A DNA stretch of 64,000 nucleotides from Pleomorphovibrio marinus (GCF_003347495.1 NZ_QCXY01000004.1:465303-529302), one strand, 5' to 3'. Shown: positions 1 through 9,045, counted from the stretch's first letter. Translations and numbers: made by a program. The notes: a model not told the origin generated them from the sequence alone.

Positions 1-767
1 CTGCCATTTCTGGTGGATACGTTGTCCACAATATTGGGTTTGGAGGCGAAATCCCATCCGGCAAGATCCAAGTTGTACCCCGCACCGTCCCCGGCATTTC
101 CTTTGCCAGATTGTAGAATGGATCTTCCATCTACCGTTCCTTGGGGATTGCCCTCATCACCTGCCCGGTTTCCACTGCCTTGGTTACTTCCGGCACTGGG
201 TTGGTTGCCTGACCCGGAAGTGCCTCCAGCACCGAACAATGCCCTGGGATCCACAGTGGGCTTTTCCTCGGCTTTTGTTTCAGTCCTTTCCGCCTCCCTT
301 TCCGCGGGTTGTGGCGTAGGAGTACTGCTTTCTTTTGGCTTCGGCGTGGGGGTTACCGACTCAGCGGCTTTATCCGTGCCTTTTAAGGGGCTTTGGGTCT
401 TACTTTGAGCCTCTATAGCACGCTGGGTTTGGCTGGGTTGGGGTTTGGCCGTGGAAGTCTCCGGGGCTGCCTTTGGAACCGTGGATTCCGTGATTTTGGG
501 AGCCACTTCACCTGGTGCCGGTGCTTCTACGGCTTGCTGCTGCGCCGTTGATGGCGGAGTGGTGGTTTGTCGGTCCCCACTGCCCACATCCGTAAAACCC
601 AGGTTTAATTCCAACCCAAACTGGGCCATAGGGGGATCCGGTGGTCGCCAAACCACGATAAAATAAAGTCCTACCATCACCAAAATATTGAAGAGTATGG
701 TGATCAGCCAGGCCTTTTTTTTGCTGTCCTGATAAGATTCCTTATCATCTACTTCCCAAGCTTCCAT
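1..767 (-). CDS. TonB-like energy transducer, N-terminal part (runs off window)
   Basis: This reading frame starts with ATG at 767, two bases after the ExbD stop, and stays open to the window edge, so the C-terminal domain is not visible. It has a short cytoplasmic start (MEAWEVDDKESYQDSKKK), one membrane helix at about residues 19-39, and then a long Pro/Thr/Glu/Ala/Gln-rich stretch followed by a Gly/Ser/Asn-rich stretch. That is the layout of a TonB or TolA-like periplasm-spanning protein. It directly follows ExbB and ExbD, so it is most likely the transducer that passes proton-motive-force energy to an outer-membrane protein. A TolA-like role is the alternative; the missing C-terminus would decide. 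Confidence 0.8.
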   Translation of the reverse strand, partial: MEAWEVDDKESYQDSKKKAWLITILFNILVMVGLYFIVVWRPPDPPMAQFGLELNLGFTDVGSGDRQTTTPPSTAQQQAVEAPAPGEVAPKITESTVPKAAPETSTAKPQPSQTQRAIEAQSKTQSPLKGTDKAAESVTPTPKPKESSTPTPQPAEREAERTETKAEEKPTVDPRALFGAGGTSGSGNQPSAGSNQGSGNRAGDEGNPQGTVDGRSILQSGKGNAGDGAGYNLDLAGWDFASKPNIVDNVSTRNG

Positions 768-769
768 TT

Positions 770-1162
770 CTACTTAAAAGGTTTTGTGGCAATGGACACG
801 TTGGCTTGCAAAACTGCGGCAATACCGCCGATCTCCACCAAATATTCCACCGGTACTTCCTTATCAATATGAAGCACCACATGCCCATCTTTGTCCTTTA
901 ATAACGCAGTCAGCTCATTTTTAATTTCACTTCGCTCCACTCTTCTGTCATTTACCGAAAAGCGAAGGTCCTTTGTCACACTCACTGTCACTTCCTGCAT
1001 AATGATGTCAGCAGTCTCACTGGAGGGCAGGTTTACCGGCAGTCCGGAGGGAGTGATAAAGGAGGAGGTAAGCATAAAGAAAATGAGCAATAAGAATATG
1101 ATGTCCGTCATGGAGGACATGCTGAATGCAGATTCAATCTTGTTTTTAGATTGCAGTGCCAT
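770..1162 (-). CDS. exbD: ExbD/TolR-type biopolymer transport protein
   Basis: A 130-residue protein with one N-terminal membrane helix (about residues 20-36) and a small periplasmic domain, the usual ExbD/TolR size and layout. The helix begins with SMTDIIFLLLIFFML; its aspartate (residue 20) sits where the proton-pathway aspartate of ExbD lies. Together with ExbB it should form the inner-membrane motor that energises the TonB-like protein encoded next. The start is one base after the ExbB stop and the stop is two bases before the TonB-like start, so the three genes are clearly cotranscribed and probably translationally coupled. Confidence 0.93.
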   Translation of the reverse strand: MALQSKNKIESAFSMSSMTDIIFLLLIFFMLTSSFITPSGLPVNLPSSETADIIMQEVTVSVTKDLRFSVNDRRVERSEIKNELTALLKDKDGHVVLHIDKEVPVEYLVEIGGIAAVLQANVSIATKPFK

Positions 1163-1163
1163 C

Positions 1164-1862
1164 TTACTTTTTCTCTTGTAAAAGGTCGATAAATTCTATG
1201 CTGGTGTATTCCATGTTGTGAATGAGCTTGGATACCTTGGTCACCAGATAATTGTAGCCAAGGTAGGCCAATATGCCAACCACAAGACCGGTGGCAGTGG
1301 TGATCATTGCCTCATATATCCCCGTGGAAAGGAGCTTTGGGGAAACCATCCCCTCCTCCTGCGCCACTCCTATAAAGGCCCTAATCATACCCGCAACGGT
1401 ACCCAAAAACCCAATCATGGGAGCTGCACCCGATACGGTGGCCAACAAGCCCAGGTTTTTTTCCAATTTGTAAATTTCGATTTTACCCACGTTTTCAATG
1501 GCCACCTCAATGTTTTTCAGAGGACTCCCGATCCTATCCAAGCCTTTGGCCATCATATGGGCCACTGGAGTTTCTTCCCCTTGGCAAATCATTTTGGCCT
1601 GTTGAATATTTCCACTCTGAACCATCATCTTCACCTGATCCATTAAGCCCTTTGTGGTGGTAGATGCCTTTTTAAGTATGATCAACCGCTCCACAAAGAT
1701 GAATACAGCCAGAATAAAAAGCAGGTATAGAGGGATCATCATATACCCCCCTTTGATCATAAGGTCCAAGAGCCCTATCTCAGATCCTGTGGTAGTTTCT
1801 AATTCCGCTAAAGTGTCTATGGCCGCCTGGCCATCTGTTGACAAAGTTTGTAGTAAGATCAT
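1164..1862 (-). CDS. exbB: ExbB/TolQ-type MotA-family proton channel protein
   Basis: A 232-residue protein with three membrane helices (about residues 39-60, 140-165 and 184-205) and the family signature GAAPMIGFLGTVAGMI in the second. The frame is open further upstream to 1913, but that would overlap the SPOR gene by 50 bases; ATG at 1862 leaves a one-base gap and begins with a sensible N-terminus, so I chose it. ExbB and ExbD form the proton-driven stator complex in the inner membrane. The tight packing with ExbD and the TonB-like gene fits a dedicated energy-transfer unit. Confidence 0.93.
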   Translation of the reverse strand: MILLQTLSTDGQAAIDTLAELETTTGSEIGLLDLMIKGGYMMIPLYLLFILAVFIFVERLIILKKASTTTKGLMDQVKMMVQSGNIQQAKMICQGEETPVAHMMAKGLDRIGSPLKNIEVAIENVGKIEIYKLEKNLGLLATVSGAAPMIGFLGTVAGMIRAFIGVAQEEGMVSPKLLSTGIYEAMITTATGLVVGILAYLGYNYLVTKVSKLIHNMEYTSIEFIDLLQEKK

Positions 1863-1863
1863 A

Positions 1864-2559
1864 TTAATATTTAAGCACCCATAAATTTTCCTCAAAATCA
1901 CCCTGAATATCATTCATCTGGGTTAAGGCTTGGTTAAAACTTTCATGCTGCCCCACGGCAAGCCTGTAAAAGGAAATGTCATCGTAGGGATGGATCAGAA
2001 AAGTACTCTTATTCCTATTGTTTAGTCTGTTTGAATAATCTTTAGCCAAATCCTCATCGATAAAACTTCCCACCACGACGAAATAACGTGGAACATTGGT
2101 TTTTGATGTGATTTCGGTCAAAATAAATGTTTCTTCAGCGGGGGCCTCAGGTTCTTCGGCCAGCTCTTCGGGAGCCGGTGGCACCGCTTCTTCCACCACA
2201 GGATCCTCTTCTTCGGGGGCGGTGGTAGTGGTGGTGGGCTGGGAATCACCCATTTGGTCAAAGACCCCATAGTAATAAAAGGCATACCCAGCACCAAACA
2301 GCAACAGAAGTAGTAGGATAAAAAAGAATCCCGATCGGCTTTTCTTTTCTTCTTTGGGTTTATCCTTTTTGGGCACTGCGGCTACCTTTGCCTTTTTCGT
2401 AGCCACTTTTTTCTCTGAGGAAGGGGCAGCGGCAGCATGTGGTTTCTTTTTGGGCTCTGAAGTACTTTCACCTATAGGAGTAATATCCACCTCTGGCATT
2501 CCAAAATCCTCGTCTTCCTTGTGTTGGTCTTTATCGTTGGGGTCTTTTTTATCAGCCAT
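1864..2559 (-). CDS. SPOR-domain membrane protein
   Basis: A 231-residue protein. Residues 1-75 are charged and Lys/Ala-rich, a single membrane helix follows (about 76-98, FFFILLLLLLFGAGYAFYYY), then a Pro/Glu/Ala-rich linker, then a C-terminal SPOR domain from about residue 155 (RYFVVVGSFIDEDLAKDY onward). SPOR domains bind peptidoglycan stripped of stem peptides, so the protein probably touches the wall while anchored in the inner membrane. It is the first gene of the SPOR-ExbB-ExbD-TonB unit; a promoter-like pair lies just upstream (2588-2618). Its role in that unit is not known; linking the motor to the wall is an inference. Confidence 0.85.
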   Translation of the reverse strand: MADKKDPNDKDQHKEDEDFGMPEVDITPIGESTSEPKKKPHAAAAPSSEKKVATKKAKVAAVPKKDKPKEEKKSRSGFFFILLLLLLFGAGYAFYYYGVFDQMGDSQPTTTTTAPEEEDPVVEEAVPPAPEELAEEPEAPAEETFILTEITSKTNVPRYFVVVGSFIDEDLAKDYSNRLNNRNKSTFLIHPYDDISFYRLAVGQHESFNQALTQMNDIQGDFEENLWVLKY

Positions 2560-2587
2560 GACAAAAATATTTTATGGTTTGAATACA

Positions 2588-2618
2588 CTAAACTACTGTA
2601 AAACCTGCACTTCAGCAA
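2588..2618 (-). promoter_or_regulatory. Candidate Bacteroidota promoter for SPOR-ExbB-ExbD-TonB
   Basis: On the reverse strand a TTGC (-33 type) is followed after 19 bases by TAGTTTAG, which matches TAnnTTTG at all but one position. It lies about 30-60 bases upstream of the SPOR-gene ATG. Confidence 0.4.
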
Positions 2619-2664
2619 CAGCGTAGGGAATTAACCCACAGTATATTCTGTAACTCAGTAAATT

Positions 2665-4344
2665 TTAAAATTTAAAGGTTACTCCACCAATTCCCTGAAT
2701 CCCCCTTACCGGGTAATTCCAAAACCTTTGGTAGGATTGGTTGAGCAGGTTGTTGCCAATCGCAAATATGGAAAACCTCGGAGAAACACTATAATCCACC
2801 TTGGCCTGTAAGTCAAAAATGGGGTTCAATACATCAGTGGTTCCGCTTTCCAAATTCAGCACAGGTATCCCACCCATCACATGGGCATTGGCTTGAATTC
2901 GCAGCTGCTCCATGGGCTTGAAGGTATTGAAGAGTTTGATCTCCCACTCGGGCATTTGCCAATGGCTTTCTATATCCTCCAAGGTAAACTGGTAGAAATC
3001 CGCCTTCGCATCCAGTTGGTACCAGTTGTCGAAGCTCCAATTTACAGCTGCATGAAGGTTAATCACTCTGGTCATGTCATCATAGATTAGCTCAAAGCGG
3101 GTGCTGTCAAACTGATGGTTACCATAGAAATGCATATTAGTGAAATTACCATAGCTGATCCCTACTTCATAAGCGAGTTCTCCATCTATGGCTCCTTTTA
3201 TCCCCGCATCGATTTTGTAGTTTTGTATGGTGTTTCTTAACTGCGCACTGGGCCCCAAAAATGGATTTTCCCTTATGAATCCATAATAGGTGTTACGTTG
3301 AACATCTCCCACATAATTGGCAAATACCCCAATGGATGGCATGAAATAATAAGCAATTTTTGCCAGGGGAAAAATATGAAAGTCATCGGTTTTATTGGGT
3401 ACTATGTCGTTTTCATGAATGACATTTGCACCCACCTTGATGTCCCAGCCATCCTTTATGTAGGCCGCATAGGGCTGAAGCCTGAAGAAATTTCTGTTAA
3501 TATCCGTATAAGTGGAATCTGAAGGGGAAGTAAAATACAATTCCGAGCGAATACCACCATGCAGGTTTTCATTGGCCCTAAAGCCCACGTTTGCCTTGAC
3601 CCTGGCTTCATGCTCCCTTGCCAAGTAGTTGTCGTTGAAGAGCCTTAGCCCCACCGTGGCATCAAAGTCAAACACGTCAAGGCGATCTAAGTTACGGATT
3701 CCCACGTCGCCTTCCACGGTATTAAAGTTTTGCTCGAGATCAAAATCGGTACCCTCAAGGACAGGATTTGCAGAATACCCGTAGAAGTTATACCTGTCCC
3801 TGATATAACCCAGGTCTCCGAAGATTTCGATATTGTCCCTAAAAAGGCTGCCATTTACCCTAACTTCCGTGTGGTCCTCCGCCGAGTTGGCACCGTCTAC
3901 CGGGCCTTCGTAAAACCCCTGGTGCTTGAGTTTCACCCCAAAATTCCTATCCTGGTCCTGGAGGTTGTTAATGTATATTTCTGCTAATGGGGATTGGTAA
4001 TTCCCATACCCAAGCTTGGTGAAACTGTGATAGGTTTCCGGAGTAGGCTTGGGAAAATTCCTGACATAAGGCTGCACATCCAACTCAACCGGCCTTAGGT
4101 CGAGGAAAAAATCCTTCACCTGGTAGGTGTAAGAACCTTCACTGCTGACCTCAGGTAGACTGGGGGGCCTTTCAAACACCCGCTGTTGCTGGGGTAGGCT
4201 AAGCACCCTATCCTTACGGATAATAAACTCCGTATCCCTGATTTCTCCCCGCTCCTGGGACCTCCCATCCTGCGCAATCCCCTTCCCCATCACAAGGATA
4301 AAGGCTGCAAAGGGTAGACAAGTATATAAAACAATCCTCTTCAT
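2665..4344 (-). CDS. Outer-membrane beta-barrel protein, TonB-receptor-like without plug
   Basis: A 559-residue protein with a signal peptide (about residues 1-24, ending GKGIAQ) and a body of alternating amphipathic strands with many aromatic residues, ending in VTFKF, the usual terminal phenylalanine of an outer-membrane barrel. Phrases such as RFSIFAIGNNLLNQSYQRFW resemble the last strands of TonB-dependent receptors, but no plug domain or carboxypeptidase-like repeat is visible and the length is short for a receptor. It lies three bases after the TPR gene and just upstream of the SPOR/ExbBD/TonB genes, so it may be the outer-membrane partner of that motor; this is inferred from position only. 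Confidence 0.7.
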   Translation of the reverse strand: MKRIVLYTCLPFAAFILVMGKGIAQDGRSQERGEIRDTEFIIRKDRVLSLPQQQRVFERPPSLPEVSSEGSYTYQVKDFFLDLRPVELDVQPYVRNFPKPTPETYHSFTKLGYGNYQSPLAEIYINNLQDQDRNFGVKLKHQGFYEGPVDGANSAEDHTEVRVNGSLFRDNIEIFGDLGYIRDRYNFYGYSANPVLEGTDFDLEQNFNTVEGDVGIRNLDRLDVFDFDATVGLRLFNDNYLAREHEARVKANVGFRANENLHGGIRSELYFTSPSDSTYTDINRNFFRLQPYAAYIKDGWDIKVGANVIHENDIVPNKTDDFHIFPLAKIAYYFMPSIGVFANYVGDVQRNTYYGFIRENPFLGPSAQLRNTIQNYKIDAGIKGAIDGELAYEVGISYGNFTNMHFYGNHQFDSTRFELIYDDMTRVINLHAAVNWSFDNWYQLDAKADFYQFTLEDIESHWQMPEWEIKLFNTFKPMEQLRIQANAHVMGGIPVLNLESGTTDVLNPIFDLQAKVDYSVSPRFSIFAIGNNLLNQSYQRFWNYPVRGIQGIGGVTFKF

Positions 4345-4347
4345 GTG

Positions 4348-7332
4348 TCAATTAATAGTGCTGAGTAAATCCCTAGCCTCTTTTTTCACGGTTTCATTGG
4401 TGGAGTTCTCCACTACTGATTCCAAGGTGGCTTTAGCCTGGAAGGTTTCGTCAAGTTTTAAATAATTCTTCGCCAAAAGGATAAATTGCCTCCCATACCA
4501 AAGGTCATAAGGGCCAAAGGGCTGGGATAGATCGAAGATGAGGTCATTGGAGGCGGAAAACTGCTCTTTCTCATGCAGGCTGAGTGCCAAGAGGTAAAGG
4601 CCTTCGGCACCCTGCACGGTCTTGAAATCCTCTACCAAAGTCCTAAGGGTGGTTTCTGCTTGCTGCCTATCTCCCTTTGCAATTTGCGCTTTCGCTTTAA
4701 TCAATAAAGCCCTCGGGGCAGCGTCCACGGTCACATCACCCAATCCCCTCACTTTGTCGGCATAAAATATCGCGGAATCATACTTCGAAGTTTCCTGGTA
4801 AGAGGTCATCAACCCGGCAAATGCTTCATATTCCTCCACCTTGTTTCTGGCGTTGTTGGCGGAAGACCTGAGGTAGGGGATAGCTTTGGAGTAGTTACCT
4901 TTTTCAAATTCAATTTGGGCAATACGCTGCCTTGCCCGGTTTCTCAATCCCACATCTTTGGCCTTCTCCGCTTCGTAGAAATAGGGAAGTGCTTTTTCCT
5001 TATCTTCCAATCGGTTATGGGCATCTCCAATAAAAAACTTGGCCTCACTGGATTGGGCCACCTCGGGATAGCTGCGGACAAAATTTTCGAAAGCCTGTAT
5101 CGCCTGCTTATAGGATTCGTTAAAAAAGAGGTTTTTGGCAGATTCAAACTCCAAGTTCTGCAAACTGCTGCTTCCAGGGTTTGACTTTTTATAATTAGCC
5201 AGGTAATTGGAAAACTCCCCTGCCCTGCCCTGAAGGGTCAAGCTCTCTTGCAAACCCACGACAGCTGCATCCACGTTGCTGGCATTTGGGTGTTTATCCA
5301 ATATGGCCTTGTAGTCTTCTACAGCAAGGCCATATTCTTGAAGGGAATAGTTGGCAACCGCCCTACCCTCCAATGCATAAGGGAGAAAGGGGCTGTCGGC
5401 TCTGTTGTCTATGAGTAAAGTGAAACCCTGCCTTGCTTCCCGATAATTGGTTTCCTCCATATTAATCTGGGCCTTTTGGAAAAGGGCATCCTCGTAATAC
5501 CTGCTGGATTTAAACCCGTTGATCACCATATTCAATTGCTCAATGGCCTCGTTGTTCCTGTTTTCGAAATTGTGGATGACCCCTGACCTGAAATAGGCAT
5601 AATCCGTGGCCGGGTTATTTTCGTTTATGGCCCTATTGAAGGCCGCCAGCGACTGGTCAAATTTCTTCTGTACATAATACACGTCACCCAGCCTGATCAA
5701 GGCATCCGCATACTGTTCCCTGTCCCTGTCATTTCCTCTCTTGTCCACATAAGCTTTGAATTGATTCTCTGCCTTGACATATTGTTCGGTATTAAAATAG
5801 GCATAACCCAAGCCATAATGCGTTTTCAGAAGATTGGGGTCCTGTGGAGAAGGCTTGAGGTTGATGACCCCCTCATAAGCTTTAATGGCCTCTTGAAGTT
5901 TCCCTTCTGCCGCCAATGTCTCCCCCTTCCAATATTGAGCCTGTACGTGCAAACTTTTGTCTATGGGATAGGTCTGGGATTTGCTGAGAAACTGCAATGC
6001 CTGGGCGTATTTTTGGTCCCTGTAATAAACCATGGCCTGGTAGAAAGCCACCTTTTGGTAGGCTCCTTTTATCCTTTCGGACATGTTGGCCATACGCTCC
6101 ATATGTTCTATGGCACGGAGGTAGTTGTTGGTATTGATCAGCGCATCGCTTAGCAGGGTTTCGGCCTCCTTATAGTGAGCACCCGATGGATAATTGTCCA
6201 GATAGGTGTCCAATGCCACCACAGCGTCCTGAAAGCTCCCCCGTTCTAGGTTTACCTTTGCATAGTTAAAGAGGGCCTCTTCTTTAATTTGTGGATCGTG
6301 ATCCTGTTTGAAGGCCGTGCTGAAGCTGTTGGAGGCAAACTGGGGATTGTTTAACTTCACGTAGCTGTGCCCCAGATAATAACTTGAGACCTGACCAAGG
6401 CGGTCGTTTTCCAATGCCACTTCCTTGAAAAAATTGGTGGCTTCGGAATACTTGCCCACATGATAATGCGCCACACCCGCTTTGTATTGTTGTTCCCTGT
6501 TCAGTTTGCCCTTTTTGGCTTTTACATAAGCATCGTAGTAAAAAGCCGCCTGTTCATGGTTCCTCTTTTCAAAATATGCCTCTGCAAGCAGTAACTGGAT
6601 CCCCTCTCTTTTTTCCAAGCCAGAACGGGTAAGGATATTGGGGGCATACGCAATCAAATCATCAAAATCCTCCTGCCGGTAATAAATGGAAGCAAGCATA
6701 TAGGGCACCTTTCCTGCATATTCCCTTGATTTTTCAGCTTCCTTAAAATCCCTGATCGCCTTCGCGTCTTCCTTCTGCTGCATATATACATATCCTGCAT
6801 AATAATAGGAATCCGCAAGGTAGGAACTCCTGTACCTCTTGGCCTGTTCCAAAAACCCAATGGCTTGCTGGTAGTTTTTAAGCTGGAAAAAGGAATAACC
6901 GGTTTTAAAAAGCATCTCGGCCCTTTCCTCGGCATACAGGTTCTCCAGTTCCGTACGCTGATAGGCCTCAATGGCTTTTCGGTAATTCCTTTCCAGGAAA
7001 TAGTGGTTACCTAAGGTCAATGCAGCCTCGTTTTTCAGGGTGGCGAAGGGGTTTTCCAGCACAAACTTTTCCAGCAGTACAGGCCCATCCGGGTTTTCCA
7101 GTTTCAATGCAGAGGCAGCAAGATAAAAATCCGCCTCCACCCGCCTATTTTCCGACAGGCCGGCTTTTTCCAATCTTTCAAAGCTAATTTTGGAGGCCGC
7201 AAACTGCTCTTTCTCATAGAGCTCCAAGGCGTCCTGAAACTGCTTTTCTTCTTCCTGCTGATACAGGGTGGACTGGGCTTCCCCGCTCAACCAACAAGTA
7301 AAGGCCAAAAAAAAGGCCAAAATTTTCTTCAT
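4348..7332 (-). CDS. Large secreted TPR-repeat protein
   Basis: A 994-residue protein with a signal peptide (MKKILAFFLAFTCWLSGEAQ) and then almost nothing but tetratricopeptide-type helical pairs, for example repeated forms of A..(Y/F)..AI..Y and YY.G..Y. I chose the ATG at 7332 rather than the one two codons earlier because MKKI gives a normal signal peptide. TPR arrays are protein-binding scaffolds; this one should be periplasmic. It shares a unit with the barrel protein three bases downstream and precedes the SPOR/ExbBD/TonB genes, suggesting an envelope-spanning assembly. No enzymatic domain is visible. Confidence 0.85.
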   Translation of the reverse strand: MKKILAFFLAFTCWLSGEAQSTLYQQEEEKQFQDALELYEKEQFAASKISFERLEKAGLSENRRVEADFYLAASALKLENPDGPVLLEKFVLENPFATLKNEAALTLGNHYFLERNYRKAIEAYQRTELENLYAEERAEMLFKTGYSFFQLKNYQQAIGFLEQAKRYRSSYLADSYYYAGYVYMQQKEDAKAIRDFKEAEKSREYAGKVPYMLASIYYRQEDFDDLIAYAPNILTRSGLEKREGIQLLLAEAYFEKRNHEQAAFYYDAYVKAKKGKLNREQQYKAGVAHYHVGKYSEATNFFKEVALENDRLGQVSSYYLGHSYVKLNNPQFASNSFSTAFKQDHDPQIKEEALFNYAKVNLERGSFQDAVVALDTYLDNYPSGAHYKEAETLLSDALINTNNYLRAIEHMERMANMSERIKGAYQKVAFYQAMVYYRDQKYAQALQFLSKSQTYPIDKSLHVQAQYWKGETLAAEGKLQEAIKAYEGVINLKPSPQDPNLLKTHYGLGYAYFNTEQYVKAENQFKAYVDKRGNDRDREQYADALIRLGDVYYVQKKFDQSLAAFNRAINENNPATDYAYFRSGVIHNFENRNNEAIEQLNMVINGFKSSRYYEDALFQKAQINMEETNYREARQGFTLLIDNRADSPFLPYALEGRAVANYSLQEYGLAVEDYKAILDKHPNASNVDAAVVGLQESLTLQGRAGEFSNYLANYKKSNPGSSSLQNLEFESAKNLFFNESYKQAIQAFENFVRSYPEVAQSSEAKFFIGDAHNRLEDKEKALPYFYEAEKAKDVGLRNRARQRIAQIEFEKGNYSKAIPYLRSSANNARNKVEEYEAFAGLMTSYQETSKYDSAIFYADKVRGLGDVTVDAAPRALLIKAKAQIAKGDRQQAETTLRTLVEDFKTVQGAEGLYLLALSLHEKEQFSASNDLIFDLSQPFGPYDLWYGRQFILLAKNYLKLDETFQAKATLESVVENSTNETVKKEARDLLSTIN

Positions 7333-7346
7333 GTGCATCCCTCAGC

Positions 7347-8366
7347 TTAGTGCAGTATCTTGAATATCAACTCTTTTAAGGTTTCGTGCTCTTCCATGTT
7401 GGAATCCACACCTTTTGAACGTAAATCCGCTTCTTTTAAATATCCCACAATATCAATAATCTTGCCCAATTTATAGACTTTAGCAGCCGCAAGGTACTCT
7501 TTTACAAAGAAAGGATTAACCTTAAGCAGTCCAGCAAGGTCCCTTTCTGGCAGGTTCTTATTGGCATGTACCAATAAGATTCGTGTGAAATGGAGGTAGA
7601 AAAGCCCCAACAGGGGGTGAATTGGGTTGGCTTTTGGGTTTTGCCCAAAATACCGGATGATCTTATTGGCTTTGAGCACATCTTTAAAGCTCAGGGCCTT
7701 TGTCAGTTCAAAGCTGTTGTAATCCTTGCTGATGCCCACATACTTCTGGATATGGTCGGTATTTATCTCCGCCGGTTCTGGGAAATTGATCAGCATTTTG
7801 TCAATTTCGTTGGTCAACACCTCCAGGTTGTTTCCGATCGATTCGGCCAATACCTGACAGGCCCTGGCATCTATGGTGAATCCCTTTTCCTTTATGTATC
7901 CTTCGATATAGGGACCCAATTTGTATTCAGGGACTTTTTCGGCATTCACCACTATGGCTTTTGCATCCAGCTCCTTGCCCAACTTTTTCCGCTTGTCCAG
8001 GCTCTTATATTTATGCGCAAAGACCAATATGGTACTGGGCAATGGGTTGTTGAGGTACCCCATTAAAAGGTTGGCACCCTCCTCCTTGCCCAGATCGGGA
8101 ATATTTTGGGCCTCCTTTACGATGACCAGTTGCCGGTCTGCCATCATGGGAAAGCGCTTGGCATTGTTGAGGATTTGGCTGACGGTCACATCCTTCCCGT
8201 ACATCAAAATTTGGTTAAAACCCCTATCCTGGGGGGGTAGGGCATTTTCCTCTATGTACCGAGTGATTTTGTCGATAAAGAAGGGCTCCTCCCCTTGCAG
8301 AAAATAAATGGGGGAAAACTTGCCCGACTTGAGTTCCTTCAGGATGGTTTCCGGTTTGCTGGCCAT
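7347..8366 (-). CDS. holA: DNA polymerase III subunit delta
   Basis: A 339-residue protein of normal delta-subunit length. It begins MASKPETILKELKSGKFSPI followed by YFLQGEEPFFIDKI, the typical opening of delta subunits, with the central DIxLLxNEIDKM-like stretch around residues 195-205 and a helical C-terminal collar domain. The delta subunit opens the sliding clamp within the clamp-loader complex. I chose ATG at 8366; the frame is open eight codons further, but those residues are not part of the family and the preferred start has a promoter-like sequence just upstream (8388-8395). Fourteen bases separate it from the TPR gene, so readthrough is likely. Confidence 0.92.
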   Translation of the reverse strand: MASKPETILKELKSGKFSPIYFLQGEEPFFIDKITRYIEENALPPQDRGFNQILMYGKDVTVSQILNNAKRFPMMADRQLVIVKEAQNIPDLGKEEGANLLMGYLNNPLPSTILVFAHKYKSLDKRKKLGKELDAKAIVVNAEKVPEYKLGPYIEGYIKEKGFTIDARACQVLAESIGNNLEVLTNEIDKMLINFPEPAEINTDHIQKYVGISKDYNSFELTKALSFKDVLKANKIIRYFGQNPKANPIHPLLGLFYLHFTRILLVHANKNLPERDLAGLLKVNPFFVKEYLAAAKVYKLGKIIDIVGYLKEADLRSKGVDSNMEEHETLKELIFKILH

Positions 8367-8387
8367 GTAAAAGCTGTTTCTATGCCC

Positions 8388-8424
8388 CAAATATAGAAAG
8401 AATTTGAGCTATAAAAACTTCAAA
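8388..8424 (-). promoter_or_regulatory. Candidate promoter for holA
   Basis: The reverse strand carries TATATTTG (8395 to 8388), an exact TAnnTTTG -7 element, about 20 bases before the holA ATG. A TTTG lies upstream at 8424-8421, but the 25-base spacing is longer than the usual 19-21, so only the -7 element is convincing. Confidence 0.35.
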
Positions 8425-8499
8425 GGCGGAAAAGGGAATGATAAGGATTGGATACTATTTGCCTAACACACTTTTCATCGCTTGCTTAGAATTAGGCAT

Positions 8500-8528
8500 A
8501 AAAAAAACTATGAAACATCGTTCCATAG
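8500..8528 (-). terminator. Rho-independent terminator of the tRNA-like RNA
   Basis: Read on the reverse strand, CTATGGAAC, a three-base loop, and GTTTCATAG form a nine-pair stem (one G-T pair) followed by eight T residues. It sits 37 bases downstream of the 3' end of the tRNA-like element at 8565-8700, so it probably ends that transcript. Confidence 0.75.
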
Positions 8529-8564
8529 CTTTAGTCAATTAACTATAAACCCAAAATAACCTGC

Positions 8565-8700
8565 TGTAGGAGAAGGATTCGAACCTCCAAGGGGCAGTTA
8601 GGCGACACACGAGCTCGCTATGTGCTTTATACCGTCCCGAACTAACGGGATCCCCACCCCCGAGACCGGAGGGCATGTTTACCAATTTCATCATCCTACA
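8565..8700 (-). ncRNA. tRNA-like RNA with an oversized variable region
   Basis: The ends form a perfect seven-pair acceptor stem (TGTAGGA at 8700-8694 with TCCTACA at 8571-8565). Next to it lies a textbook T-arm (GGAGG, TTCGAAT, CCTTC, 8588-8572), and after T8-G9 a D-arm with AATTGGTAAA (8691-8675). The anticodon-position arm (8673-8657) is CCCTC, a seven-base loop CGGTCTC, GGGGG, which lacks the invariant T33. The segment between that arm and the T-arm is about 68 bases, far longer than the long arms of Leu/Ser/Tyr tRNAs; it contains a TCCCG/CGGGA hairpin and is closed by GGGG/CCCC. No CCA is encoded. It is either a tRNA relic or a stable tRNA-mimic RNA; the intact stems and downstream terminator favour a real transcript. 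Confidence 0.55.
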
Positions 8701-8828
8701 AGATGTAAAGACCTTTTGTCTTTGTTGATGATTCAAAATTAATAAAAGAAAGGTATTATTAAAAATATTTCAGTAAAAAAATTATTTATTTACAGTATTT
8801 TTATCTTAAAGCAATTTTTATTAACGAT

Positions 8829-9045
8829 TCAGTAATTTACATATCTCCAGGTTCTGGTTTTTGGGTTTTTTGTTAATAGGTTTTTGGTGAATTTCGAGAC
8901 TTCCACGTGTAAGCGGAGCCTTGTCGCTGAACTCCTCCCCTGTCTCTCTGTCCAGCAGGCCTTGCGATGAAGACACCTGCCGTTCGACTTGTCCAGTACA
9001 TAGTCAAGGAGGGAGATGCAGTACACCCCCTAAACACTCCTAGGT
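8829..9045 (-). pseudogene. Rpn-family nuclease remnant, central part
   Basis: The reverse strand reads VYCISLLDYVLDKSN and then, after frame changes, LLDRETGEEFSDK and HVEVSKFTKN. These match the middle of the intact Rpn-family protein encoded at 11121-11990 (VYCISLLDFVL and later VYLEMPKFNKN). Several frameshifts and missing flanks show that it is decayed. With the fragment at 9482-9571 it may come from one original gene that has lost its central stretch and ends. Confidence 0.7.

Noticed and set aside
1164..1913. Longer ExbB start at 1913
   Set aside because: It would overlap the SPOR gene by 50 bases and adds 17 residues not typical of the family.
8565..8700. Call as a normal Leu or Ser tRNA gene
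   Set aside because: The loop at the anticodon position lacks T33 and the total length is about 45 bases too long.
8539..8736. Open frame of 65 codons on the reverse strand
   Set aside because: It coincides with the tRNA-like RNA and has no protein features.
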